NCBI RefSeq assembly: GCF_900103365.1
Contig: NZ_LT629703.1
Coordinates: forward strand, 4,588,001-4,652,000
Reading direction: 5' to 3'
DNA from: Afipia sp. GAS231
GTDB lineage: Bacteria; Pseudomonadota; Alphaproteobacteria; Rhizobiales; Xanthobacteraceae
DNA: 64,000 nucleotides
Shown here: one piece after another, positions 55,159 through 62,821 of the stretch
Layout: the number at the start of each line of letters is the position of its first letter
Position numbering within the stretch: the first letter of the stretch is position 1
Translations under genes and position numbers: made by a program
The notes under the pieces: model-generated
What the model was told of the DNA's origin: nothing
Database searches by the model: none
The model's input: the letters and a program-made list of their open reading frames with translations, nothing else

Positions 55159-55996
55159 CGCTGTGCTCGATCAATTGAGTGAGGAGACGCGCCACGACTG
55201 CCGGGTCTTCCTGCGGCAGCGCGTGGCCGGCGTTGGTGACCTCATGATAGCCGGTGGGGTGCGTGAGAGCGTCGTAGGCGGCGTGCGCATTGGCGGGCGG
55301 CGTGACCACGTCTTCCGCCCCGACCATCACAAGTGTCGGCGCGGTGATGTGCGCGGCGTCGGCGAGCAGATCGCCGGCACCGAGCGCACGCACCGCCTGC
55401 GCGTAGCCGGTCGGGTTCACCGACGCCATGGCCTCACGTACCGCGGCAAGTACCTGCGGCTTGTGTACGGCATTGTGGACGAGGCGCGCGGCGCGCTTAT
55501 CGGCGAAGGCTCTCGGGCCAAGCGATTTAAGTTCGTCGATGCGCGCCTGCAAGATGGCCGGCAACGCCTCGCCGGGGGCGACGCGATAGCCTAGCGCGGG
55601 TGACATCAACGCCAGGCTGGCGACACGGGACGAATCTTGCGCTGCGAAGCTTGCGGCAAACAGGCATCCCAGCGAATGGCCGACGAGGATGACGCGCTTG
55701 AAATCGAGAGCATCCAGCAGGCGCGCCAGCGATGCGGCATAGTCACCCGGTGTGGGCGTGGCCACCGCCAGCGGCGTCGACGCCGCATAGCCGGGGGCAT
55801 TCCAGGCGATGATCGTCTGCGACGGCGGCAGCGCCGCCATCAGCGACTCGTAGCTGCGCGCATTGCTGCCGATGCCGTGCAGCAGCACCAAAGGCAAAGT
55901 CTCGCGGCTTCCCTGCCGGTGCAGATAGTCGATGCCGACGACAGTGCCCGGCGTCGGACGCACCATCTCGGCAGTCATGGCGATAGCGTCGCTCAT
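55151..55996 (-). CDS. Alpha/beta-fold hydrolase
   Basis: A 281-aa serine hydrolase with an oxyanion segment LVLLHGIGSNARSY, nucleophile elbow GHSLGCLFA (GxSxG), acid residue in VMVGAEDVVTPP and the final His in VTNAGHALPQEDP. Many homologues are ring-cleavage product (C-C bond) hydrolases or enol-lactonases. The ATG at 55996 overlaps the stop of the upstream ABC relic. It may cleave an ester, lactone or meta-cleavage intermediate of this pathway. Confidence 0.92.
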   Translation of the reverse strand: MSDAIAMTAEMVRPTPGTVVGIDYLHRQGSRETLPLVLLHGIGSNARSYESLMAALPPSQTIIAWNAPGYAASTPLAVATPTPGDYAASLARLLDALDFKRVILVGHSLGCLFAASFAAQDSSRVASLALMSPALGYRVAPGEALPAILQARIDELKSLGPRAFADKRAARLVHNAVHKPQVLAAVREAMASVNPTGYAQAVRALGAGDLLADAAHITAPTLVMVGAEDVVTPPANAHAAYDALTHPTGYHEVTNAGHALPQEDPAVVARLLTQLIEHSDV

Positions 55997-56376
55997 GGTG
56001 CGGGCCTCGGCGCGCCGACTGCGCGCGGCAGGTAACGCAGTATCCGGTTTTCGATGCCGGTGACCTCCCAGTACATCATCACGCCGATGACGGTGCGCAG
56101 GCCGATGGAATTGGGGCCGGAGACTTCGATGCCGCGTAGCGACACCGTGTCCTCGCTCGGGCGGTCGAGCCCGGCGACGAGATTGAGCAACGTGCTCTTG
56201 CCGCAGCCGGACGGCCAGACGATCGATACGAATTCGCCTTGACCGACTTTGAAGGAGAGATTGCGCCTGGCAGTGAACGGCACCGCTCCGACGGAGCGCC
56301 CTGGAAAGCGGCGGGCGACATCCTGCGATTGCAGTACGTGAGTGCTGAGTGCAGGCACTGCTAACCTCCCTTTCAA
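55993..56376 (-). pseudogene. ABC ATPase/permease deletion chimera, 127 aa
   Basis: The first ~85 residues are the start of an SsuB/TauB-type ATPase, with Walker A WPSGCGKSTLLNLVAGLDRPS (Gly changed to Trp at the first position). After SGPN the sequence abruptly becomes IGLRTVIGVMMYWEVTGIEN and RILRYLPRA, resembling the last helix and tail of the matching permease. Signature motif, Walker B and most of the permease are gone. An in-frame deletion of most of two adjacent genes explains this. It cannot be an active transporter, but its translation may still feed the overlapping hydrolase gene. Confidence 0.65.
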
Positions 56377-56648
56377 GAACTGTTCGCATTTGAACGATCG
56401 GTTCGTAATTTCGACAATTCAAACTCGAATGGCTTTGGGAGTCAATCGGCGTTGCCGATTTAATTTTGGACGTGGCCGAGCATCATCGATCAGCAAATCA
56501 CTGACACTAAGTGCACTGTGATACGTCGCGTGCGACGCACGCGTCGCATTGAAAATCCGTGGTTTGCGCTTTCGGGCTTCCGCGGGAATGTTTTGCATGA
56601 TATACAAGGTTTTGCAGGTAAAACATTTGCGGATTCTGGATTGCGGGA
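56377..56648. promoter_or_regulatory. Divergent control region between minus operon and IclR gene
   Basis: About 270 bases separate the minus-strand operon from the plus-strand IclR gene. It is AT-richer than the genes around it and holds repeats: GTTTTGCA at 56590-56597 and again at 56609-56616, 19 bases apart, and TGTTTT...AAAACA as an inverted pair (56589-56625). These are plausible IclR operator elements. Another TTCG-rich cluster lies near 56390-56415. Confidence 0.5.
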
Positions 56649-57533
56649 ATGCCCAAGCGTCGCGACAAAATGAGCGGCTCGAAAATCTTCAAAGCCGCTG
56701 CTGCTGAGGGGGGCCTTTCCGAGCGCTATCTGGTGCCTGCGCTGATCCGCGGGCTGAACATCCTGCAAGAACTCTCGGGCGAGCGGCGCCGACTGGCATT
56801 GTCGGAAGTGGCGGCGGCGCTCGGTGTGACGCGCTCCTCCGCCTATCGGCTGCTGTTTACGCTCGGCCACATGGGCTTCGTGGTCGTGGATCCCGCGACC
56901 AAGACCTACACGCTCGGGCCGCAGGTGCTGCGGCTCGGCTACGGCTATCTCGCGTCGCGCGATCCGGTCGAAGTCGCCATGCCGCACCTCGTGCGCCTGC
57001 GCGACCGAACCGGCTGGTCGGCCCATCTCGGCGAGTTGCATGGCCGCGACGTCGTCTATCTCGCCCGCGTCGCCACGCGCCGCTCGATCGCGTCGACCGT
57101 GCATGTCGGCACGCGGCTGCCGGCCCGCTTCACGACAATGGGCCGCATCTTGCTGTCGGGCCTGTCGTCCGGCGAGGTGCGGGAGCTTTATCGTGATGAG
57201 CCTTTCGCCGGCGGCGGCAAGAAGACGGTCGGCACGCTCTCCGGCCTGCTTGAGCAACTCGCCGCGGACCGTGAAGCCGACGTGGTGGTGCAGAACTCCG
57301 GTTACGAGCCCGGCATCGCCAGCATCGCGGCACCCATCCGTGACATGACCGGCCAAATCATCGCAGCCATCAACATCTCGGCGGTCGCGCTGCTGACGAA
57401 TGACGCCGAACTCAACGGACCGTTGAAGGCTGAAGTGCTCGCCGCAGCGGAAGCGATTTCACGGGATCTCGGCCATCAGGCCGCCGATTCCGACGATAAG
57501 GACCTGCCGCCCGCGCGGTTGTCCGCAAGATAA
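56649..57533 (+). CDS. IclR-family transcriptional regulator (plus strand)
   Basis: A 294-aa regulator. Winged helix at about residues 30-95 (SEVAAALGVTRSSAYRLLFT) and effector domain with HLGELHGRDVVYLARV, LPARFTTMGRILLSG and PGIASIAAPIRD. It reads divergently from the minus-strand catabolic operon and is followed 36 bases later by the cupin gene, so it may regulate both directions. It is only moderately similar to the other IclR protein at 54.3-55.2 kb. Confidence 0.93.
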   Translation: MPKRRDKMSGSKIFKAAAAEGGLSERYLVPALIRGLNILQELSGERRRLALSEVAAALGVTRSSAYRLLFTLGHMGFVVVDPATKTYTLGPQVLRLGYGYLASRDPVEVAMPHLVRLRDRTGWSAHLGELHGRDVVYLARVATRRSIASTVHVGTRLPARFTTMGRILLSGLSSGEVRELYRDEPFAGGGKKTVGTLSGLLEQLAADREADVVVQNSGYEPGIASIAAPIRDMTGQIIAAINISAVALLTNDAELNGPLKAEVLAAAEAISRDLGHQAADSDDKDLPPARLSAR

Positions 57534-57569
57534 GTGCAGCAAACGGCACGGATAACAGAGGAGTTCGAC

Positions 57570-58097
57570 ATGGACGACATCACCCGCCAGAAACGTTCCT
57601 GGGATCGCCCGGAAGGCGCGACCTTCGAAGAATGGATGACGAGCCGCGTCGCGCGCGTGAGCGAGCGGCAGTACGATTGGAACGCGCTCAAGTTCCAGGC
57701 CGATTTTGATCCGAAATATCGCCGCGCCCAGAAACGTTTCATCGGCACCGGCGGCACCGGCATTGCCACGGACACCAATGTGATACCTTCCGAGCATTTC
57801 ACGCTGTCGAACATGATCATCCCCGCGGGAGGGGAAGGGCCGATGCATTTGCATGTCGACGCCGAGGAAGTGTTCTTCGTGCTGCGCGGCAAGGTTAAGG
57901 TCATGGTGGAAAAGGACGGTGAGCACTGGGAAGCCGTGCTCGGCGAGCGTGACTGCGTCTCGGTGCCGCCTGGCGTCTATCGCGGCGAGATCAATATCGG
58001 TGAGGAAGAGGCGATCATGATGGTCATGATCGGTTCGCCCAAGCCGATGACGCCGACCTATCCGCCGGATCATCCGCTCGCGAAGGTCAAGCGCTGA
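57570..58097 (+). CDS. Cupin-domain protein
   Basis: A 175-aa single-cupin protein with metal ligands in GPMHLHVDAEEVFFVLRGKVK (two His and a Glu) and a second motif VPPGVYRGEIN that lacks the usual His. It starts at an ATG with GAGGAG 6 bases upstream. Cupins near aromatic catabolic genes are often dioxygenases or isomerases, or detoxify intermediates. It is the first enzyme gene of the plus-strand operon with the VOC protein and SDR. Confidence 0.85.
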   Translation: MDDITRQKRSWDRPEGATFEEWMTSRVARVSERQYDWNALKFQADFDPKYRRAQKRFIGTGGTGIATDTNVIPSEHFTLSNMIIPAGGEGPMHLHVDAEEVFFVLRGKVKVMVEKDGEHWEAVLGERDCVSVPPGVYRGEINIGEEEAIMMVMIGSPKPMTPTYPPDHPLAKVKR

Positions 58098-58169
58098 TCC
58101 CATCTTGGGGTCAATCGTTGCAACATGCGGCCGCGCGCACGCGCGATGCTTGCAGGGAGATTTCGTTTC

Positions 58170-59120
58170 ATGACGCTGATGGGTATCGATGCCGTCGTCT
58201 TTGGCGTCGCCGACATGACCGAAGCCAAACGCTTCCTCGACGACTGGGGCGTCACGCAGGTGTCCGCGACCGCCGACAAACTCGTCTACCGCACCCGGGA
58301 TGGCGCCGAGGTGATCGTGCGGCCGAAGGAGGCCGCCGACCTGCCGCCGGCGATCGAAGCGGGCAATACCGTGCGCGAGGTGGTCTGGGGCGCCGCCGAT
58401 GAGCAGGAACTCGAGAAGACGATTGCCAGGCTGAAGACCGTCGATAACTTCCGCATCGGAGCCGACGGGCTGTCGCGCGTCACTGATCCGAACGGTATGA
58501 GCCTCGCCTTCCGTGTCAGCAAGCGCACGCCGATGACGGTAAATCCGACGCAGCCGAACGCACCGGGCTCGCACCAGCGCGTCAACACGCGCTCGCCGAT
58601 CCACTCCCAGGCGCGCCCGATCAATATCGGGCACGTTGTGTTGTTCGCCGCCGACTTCGCTGCCATGCGCGCGTTCTACACGGAGAAGCTCGGCTTTGTG
58701 ATCAGCGACGAATATCCGAACCACGGCGTGTTCATGCGCTGCCAAAAGATCGGCGATCATCACAACACTTTTGTGCTGAACCGCCCCGGCAAGCCGGGCA
58801 TCAACCACGTCGCCTTTACCGTCACCGACATCCATGAGGTGATCGGCGGCGGTATCGCCATGGCCAAGAAGGGCTGGAAGACGGAGATCGGCCCCGGTCG
58901 GCATCCGATCTCCTCGGCCTATTTTTGGTACTTCGAAAACCCGCTGGCAGCGCCGCTTGAATATTACGCCGACGAGGACTTCTGCACCGAGGATTGGAAG
59001 CCGAGCACTTTCGAGCGGAAGCCTGAGCTGTTCGCCGAATGGGCGATCGTCGGTGGCATCGACAGCATCACGCGGCGGCAGGCAGCCGGCATCGACAAGA
59101 GCGGGCGCGGTCATGCGTGA
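58170..59120 (+). CDS. VOC-superfamily protein (glyoxalase/extradiol dioxygenase-like), two domains
   Basis: A 316-aa protein made of two vicinal-oxygen-chelate modules, the layout of type I extradiol ring-cleavage dioxygenases. The C-terminal half has the iron triad candidates in NIGHVVLFAADF (His), INHVAFTVTD (His) and PLEYYADED (Glu). The N-terminal half (AVVFGVADMTEAKRFLDDW) lacks them, as expected. The start at 58170 has GGGAG about 10 bases upstream. It may cleave the ring of the hydroxylated product made by the Rieske oxygenase. Confidence 0.88.
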   Translation: MTLMGIDAVVFGVADMTEAKRFLDDWGVTQVSATADKLVYRTRDGAEVIVRPKEAADLPPAIEAGNTVREVVWGAADEQELEKTIARLKTVDNFRIGADGLSRVTDPNGMSLAFRVSKRTPMTVNPTQPNAPGSHQRVNTRSPIHSQARPINIGHVVLFAADFAAMRAFYTEKLGFVISDEYPNHGVFMRCQKIGDHHNTFVLNRPGKPGINHVAFTVTDIHEVIGGGIAMAKKGWKTEIGPGRHPISSAYFWYFENPLAAPLEYYADEDFCTEDWKPSTFERKPELFAEWAIVGGIDSITRRQAAGIDKSGRGHA

Positions 59121-59140
59121 CGCGCGCGTGGGTAGGGACC

Positions 59141-59506
59141 ATGTCGCCTGATCTGCGGCGCATCGTGGCAGTGGAAGCGCATCGGCGACGGTCCGGGCGC
59201 TGCCCGGTGTGCGTGCATTCGCTCGGCACCGGCGAGAGTTTCGAAATCAGGCCGAAGGCGCATGGCTTCCTTGATGTGGCGTCCGGGATGAATGTGCGGA
59301 TCGCAGGCACGCAGATCGTGTTGCCGGACGGGCGCGGGCCGATCGACCTGACGCTGGTCGGCGACGTCGGCTTCGACGGCGTCGAGCAGGGAAGCAACGA
59401 ACCATTTTCCGGCCGCGCCGGCGGCGGCGCCTCGGTGACGCTCTACGACCGTAGCGGCGAGCACTACTTTCAATATGCTGTTGTGGCTGAAAACGACCGC
59501 ATCTGA
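59141..59506 (+). CDS. Conserved protein of unknown function, 121 aa
   Basis: The protein starts MSPDLRRIVAVEAHRRRSGR, then has a CPVC pair and a beta-rich C-terminal half (GFDGVEQGSNEPFSGRAGGG...VTLYDRSGEHYFQYAVV). AGGG lies just upstream of the ATG. Similar proteins seem to accompany VOC and SDR genes in comparable oxygenase clusters, as far as I recall. The beta-rich pattern suggests a lipocalin- or cupin-like barrel. Its place in the operon makes a pathway role likely, but the reaction is unknown. Confidence 0.65.
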   Translation: MSPDLRRIVAVEAHRRRSGRCPVCVHSLGTGESFEIRPKAHGFLDVASGMNVRIAGTQIVLPDGRGPIDLTLVGDVGFDGVEQGSNEPFSGRAGGGASVTLYDRSGEHYFQYAVVAENDRI

Positions 59507-59516
59507 CAGGACGATC

Positions 59517-60269
59517 ATGACGCAGCGATTTGCCGGTAGGCGCATTGTGATCACAGGGGCAGGGAGAGGCTTGGGCTTCGCCTTTGCCGAGCGACTCGGT
59601 CGCGAGGGCGCGAGCGTCGTTATTGCCGAGATCGATTCGGCACTGGGTGCTGAAGCGGAGAAGAAGTTGAAGGCCGCCGGCATCGACGCCCGATTTGTGC
59701 AAACGGACATTTCCTCGGAAGCCTCCGTCGCCGCGATGGCGAAGATCGCCGCGCAAGGCTGCGACGGCATTCACGGCGTCGTCGCCAATGCCGGTTGGGC
59801 CAACAATGTCGGGGGTAAGTTGTATAACGAGATCACGCCCGAGGTGTGGGACCACATGATGGCGGTCAATGTGCGCGGCACCTGGCTGACGATCCGCGCG
59901 CTTGGGCCCTTGATGCGAAACGGCGGCTCGATCGTCACGTTGTCTTCCGACACCATCTATTGGGGCGCGACCAAGCTTCTGCATTATGTCACCAGCAAGT
60001 CGGCGCTCGTCGGCATGACGCGCTCGCTGGCGCGCGAACTGGGCGAGCGCATGATACGCGTCAACTGTCTCTTGCCCGGCCTGACCATGGGCGAGGCGAC
60101 GAAAGACATCCCACAGGCGCGCTGGAACGACTACGCGGAGCGCACGATCCTGAACCGCATGCAGCAGCCGGACGACCTCGACGGCGTGGTGGCTTTTCTG
60201 CTGTCGGACGATGCCAAATTCATCACCGGCCAGACATTGGCCGTCGATGGCGGCTTCTCGATGCACTGA
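59517..60269 (+). CDS. Short-chain dehydrogenase/reductase
   Basis: A 250-aa classical SDR with TGAGRGLGFA (coenzyme), VVANAGWA, the catalytic triad elements SSDTIYWG and YVTSKSAL (Ser, Tyr, Lys), and a C-terminal ITGQTLAVDGGFSMH. AGGA lies 6 bases before the ATG at 59517. It should oxidise or reduce a hydroxyl/keto group of a pathway intermediate. Unlike the SDR at 53.5-54.3 kb, all catalytic residues are intact. Last intact gene of the plus-strand operon. Confidence 0.93.
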   Translation: MTQRFAGRRIVITGAGRGLGFAFAERLGREGASVVIAEIDSALGAEAEKKLKAAGIDARFVQTDISSEASVAAMAKIAAQGCDGIHGVVANAGWANNVGGKLYNEITPEVWDHMMAVNVRGTWLTIRALGPLMRNGGSIVTLSSDTIYWGATKLLHYVTSKSALVGMTRSLARELGERMIRVNCLLPGLTMGEATKDIPQARWNDYAERTILNRMQQPDDLDGVVAFLLSDDAKFITGQTLAVDGGFSMH

Positions 60270-60291
60270 CATTTTGTAAGTGAAGATTCGT

Positions 60292-60698
60292 ATGAAGATC
60301 GACGACGACGGCATCGGCGGCATGGGCGCGGCGATCGCGCTGCGTCAAGGCGGCGAGGACGTCGAGGTCTAGGAGCAGGCCGCGTCCTAGGCCCGCGTTG
60401 GCCCGACATCAACCTCACGTCCAGCGCCGCGCTGAAATGCTTCGGCGTGGTTGAGACGCTCAAGGAAGCCGCGGCGCGGCCGACGCACCGCATCAGCTGC
60501 CTATGGAAGCGGCTGGCGATGGCCGACGCGGCCGAACAGAAATACGGCGCGCCGCAACTCACCATTCACCGTGCCGACCTATTGAACGCGCTGCGCCGGC
60601 AACTGCCGGAAAGTGTAACCCTGCTCGGCCATCGCGTCGAGGCGGTCGATAACACCGACACGAGGCCGGAGGTGACTGCCCCGGTCGCGGACCTCTGA
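60292..60698 (+). pseudogene. FAD-dependent monooxygenase pseudogene (salicylate hydroxylase-like)
   Basis: From an ATG at 60292 the frame reads DDDGIGGMGAAIALRQGGED, the FAD-binding Rossmann start of class A flavoprotein hydroxylases, then meets two TAG stops. In another phase it continues with NLTSSAALKCFGVVETLKEA and LTIHRADLLNALRRQLPE, a diagnostic block of the family. The gene ends at ~60698, missing the C-terminal two thirds. It follows the intact SDR gene in the same direction and was probably part of the same operon. Confidence 0.75.
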
Positions 60699-61046
60699 AC
60701 GCTCACGACAGCACGCATTCGTTCGATACAGGCGAGGTCGGTACCCCGTATTCAATATGCTTGAGAATGCGTCCGACTTCGCGGGCAGCCTTGATGGGAG
60801 CCGGAAGCTTCTGGTCAAAAACGGGGTAGTGTTTCAGTTGACCTTGGTCAGAGCAAGAACGTCTTCGGTCCAGCTTGGAAGCCGCGCTATCCGAGTTTTC
60901 GTGCGGACGAGCAGTAATGGCCGGGGCACGCACAGCCCCGGATATCTTGCGATCAAGTCTGACGCAACGCCAACGTCACTGATGCCCTCGTGTTCGCAAG
61001 ACGCTGGGGTTTGCAATGGGAACTCGCCAGATCAGCTCTTCCCGCA
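60699..61046 (-). pseudogene. Unidentified frameshifted relic
   Basis: Two minus-strand frames (60834-61016 and 60703-60933) seem to continue each other: LIARYPGLCVPRPLLLVRTK ... WTEDVLALTKVN, then KHYPVFDQKLPAPIKAAREV and GRILKHIEYGV. They look like pieces of one protein with a frameshift near 60840. I cannot name the family. Confidence 0.3.
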
Positions 61047-61235
61047 TCACGACGCGGGAATGGTGAGGCGCTCAATGGTTTCAATGTGACGCGCGAGCAG
61101 GCTGCAGGCTTGATCGAAGCTGCGCGTTCGTAGTGCTTGCAGAATTAAGCAGTGATCCTGATTGGACCGCGTTCGCGAGCCGGCGGCCGCCGATTGAGCC
61201 CTTCGACCATGGAGGCAGCATCGCCTTGCCGCCAA
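61047..61235 (-). pseudogene. C-terminal fragment of a GntR-family (FCD) regulator
   Basis: The minus-strand frame reads RSNQDHCLILQALRTRSFDQ and ACSLLARHIETIERLTIP, which is the last helix pair of the FCD ligand-binding domain of GntR regulators. The DNA-binding domain and most of the FCD are missing. It probably once controlled neighbouring catabolic genes. Confidence 0.55.
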
Positions 61236-61366
61236 TCGCGCTTCAGGCCAGTTGCTGTCCTTCCCAGCCGGTCTACGTTATCAATGCGGTTGGCCTACGC
61301 CAACCGCATCTTGACCAAGGAGAGCTTGCTAGGGGCACTTGCTATGCTGTCTCTTCGATGCGGTCC

Positions 61367-61867
61367 TCAACCGGTCAATCCGGCGGCGTTGCCATAACCG
61401 CATTCAGGGTCGCGGCTAATGCCAAGAGGATCGGTGGCAGCCAACCACAAAAACATGGAAGTCTTGGCATCGCGATCAGTTAGAATGGCTTCAGGCCTGT
61501 CGCTCAACTCATGTATCAATCGGCCGAAGAAAAGGCGCGCAGTTGCAACATCCTCCCGCGGACAACAGCGGCTCGAGCATTCGGCAAGAAGTTCGATCGC
61601 GACCCGCCGGACCGTGGCTGGCTTCTTAGTGACGGCTATCCGCGTCAGTTCCTTCAGCAGATTCGGCGTGATCGTATCCAGGGTCAGGAGCAGCGTATTG
61701 AGATACGCCAGGTGATCGAGACGCCACTCAAGCCACATGTCGCTGTTGTATTGGGGATGAAAGTTATCCGGCGACAAGGCGTCGACATGGACTTGATCCC
61801 GCATGATAGCTGAAGCAAAGCGATTTAGAAAATCTCGGATGTCGTCCGGCGTCAGTGCTTTGGTCAT
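61367..61867 (-). CDS. Hypothetical protein, 166 aa
   Basis: An alpha-helical soluble protein beginning MTKALTPDDIRDFLNRFASA with a good GGAGAG ribosome binding site upstream of the ATG at 61867. Acidic and basic residues alternate through LNTLLLTLDTITPNLLKELT in a repeat-like helix pattern. The C-terminal dozen residues look less regular, so the end may be altered. I recognise no family. Only this frame in the 60.7-62.5 kb stretch looks intact. Confidence 0.5.
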   Translation of the reverse strand: MTKALTPDDIRDFLNRFASAIMRDQVHVDALSPDNFHPQYNSDMWLEWRLDHLAYLNTLLLTLDTITPNLLKELTRIAVTKKPATVRRVAIELLAECSSRCCPREDVATARLFFGRLIHELSDRPEAILTDRDAKTSMFLWLAATDPLGISRDPECGYGNAAGLTG

Positions 61868-62570
61868 GCTCGTCTCTCCTCAGTTGGTTCCAACATTCCC
61901 AGTTCGCTCTCCCGAACAGGATCCTGATACGGTCTTCCGCTGGAGCATGCGCTAATTAACGCATCACCATCTGCAACGGGAAAGGTGAAAGTGGAAAAAT
62001 CACGCCGAAGGCGTGGACAACCTCAGCGGACGGGAAGCTAACTTTTCTACACGACATGCTTAGATTGAGTTAATTGTAAACAGCTCGCCAAAGTAGCTCA
62101 TCAAGGCCTAGACGGCAGGAAAGATTGCAAGCCGGGGTAGCGCACCAGCTGGGCTGGACCGAGGAAAATGGATCGGCTTCGTGACTATGGGATGGTTTGA
62201 GTGCTGCTCCTCCCGGCGACCCGGTTCCTGTCGCCCCAATTCGTCGAGCACGCCCTCTCTTCGTTCCCGGCTGGTCGTTTCTGGGTGCGAGTACGATGCG
62301 GTCATCGTGCATCCGGTCCCAGCCTCTGCATCGGATCGCCGGTCAATTCGAACTATTTGGGCCTGTTGCATTTCGGCGACCGCAGCATGACGTGGCAGCA
62401 TCTGCGTGCCTGGCTGCCTTTCGGTGAACGCGGAAGATGAGAGCTTTCAGGGCCGATACGTTCGCGCAGCGAAACGGATAGTTCTGTAGCATACAATATT
62501 CGTCAGTTTATGGGACTGTAAGCCACGAAAAAATACTTGAAGTATATATATTTTAAGCCTATAAGATTAC
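61868..62570. other. Decayed stretch upstream of the small RNA
   Basis: About 700 bases. The plus-strand frame around 62330-62440 ends SPVNSNYLGLLHFGDRSMTW, which looks protein-derived, but is open only over a short distance and has no start. Nothing else was recognised. The right end becomes strongly AT-rich and carries the small RNA promoter. Confidence 0.35.
62537..62565 (+). promoter_or_regulatory. Sigma-70-type promoter of the small RNA
   Basis: TTGAAG (62537-62542) and TATAAG (62560-62565) are separated by 17 bases, close to the consensus. The expected start, about 6-7 bases downstream of the -10 box, falls at ~62571, exactly where the first hairpin of the candidate RNA begins. Confidence 0.6.
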
Positions 62571-62658
62571 TCAACGGTGGTCTCCACCGTTGATGCCCAC
62601 TAGGGCGTTTCCTCCCTTGACTAGGCCCGGCCACCAATCTTTGGGGCCGGGCCCCTTT
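62571..62658 (+). ncRNA. Candidate small RNA, copy 2 (CCTCCC-containing family)
   Basis: An ~88-base element with a perfect 10-bp hairpin (TCAACGGTGG-TCT-CCACCGTTGA), a small hairpin GCCC-ACTA-GGGC followed by GTTTCCTCCC, and a terminal G+C-rich hairpin GGCCCGGCC...GGCCGGGCC. The last part matches the element at 16919-17002. The free CCTCCC could base-pair with ribosome binding sites. From memory, similar sequences recur in Bradyrhizobium genomes. The T run after the last hairpin is weak (CCTTTC). Confidence 0.6.
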
Positions 62659-62821
62659 CAAAATTTTGCGGGAGTCCGCATGATGTGGCGGCTACGCTTT
62701 CATGGTGCATCCCGACGAGAGGGATGCTCTTAGCGGATCTGCGCTGCACGCGATAGGCTGCCACAGACAACGACATGGGTACCTATGCGGCCGACGTCGC
62801 TGCCGTATCAAGCACCTCGGG

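Noticed and set aside
57459..59114. 551-aa minus-strand open frame
   Set aside because: Antisense to the cupin and VOC genes, which have clear motifs and start signals; the minus frame has no recognisable family.
59247..60323. 358-aa minus-strand open frame
   Set aside because: Antisense to the unknown 121-aa gene and the classical SDR with an intact catalytic site.
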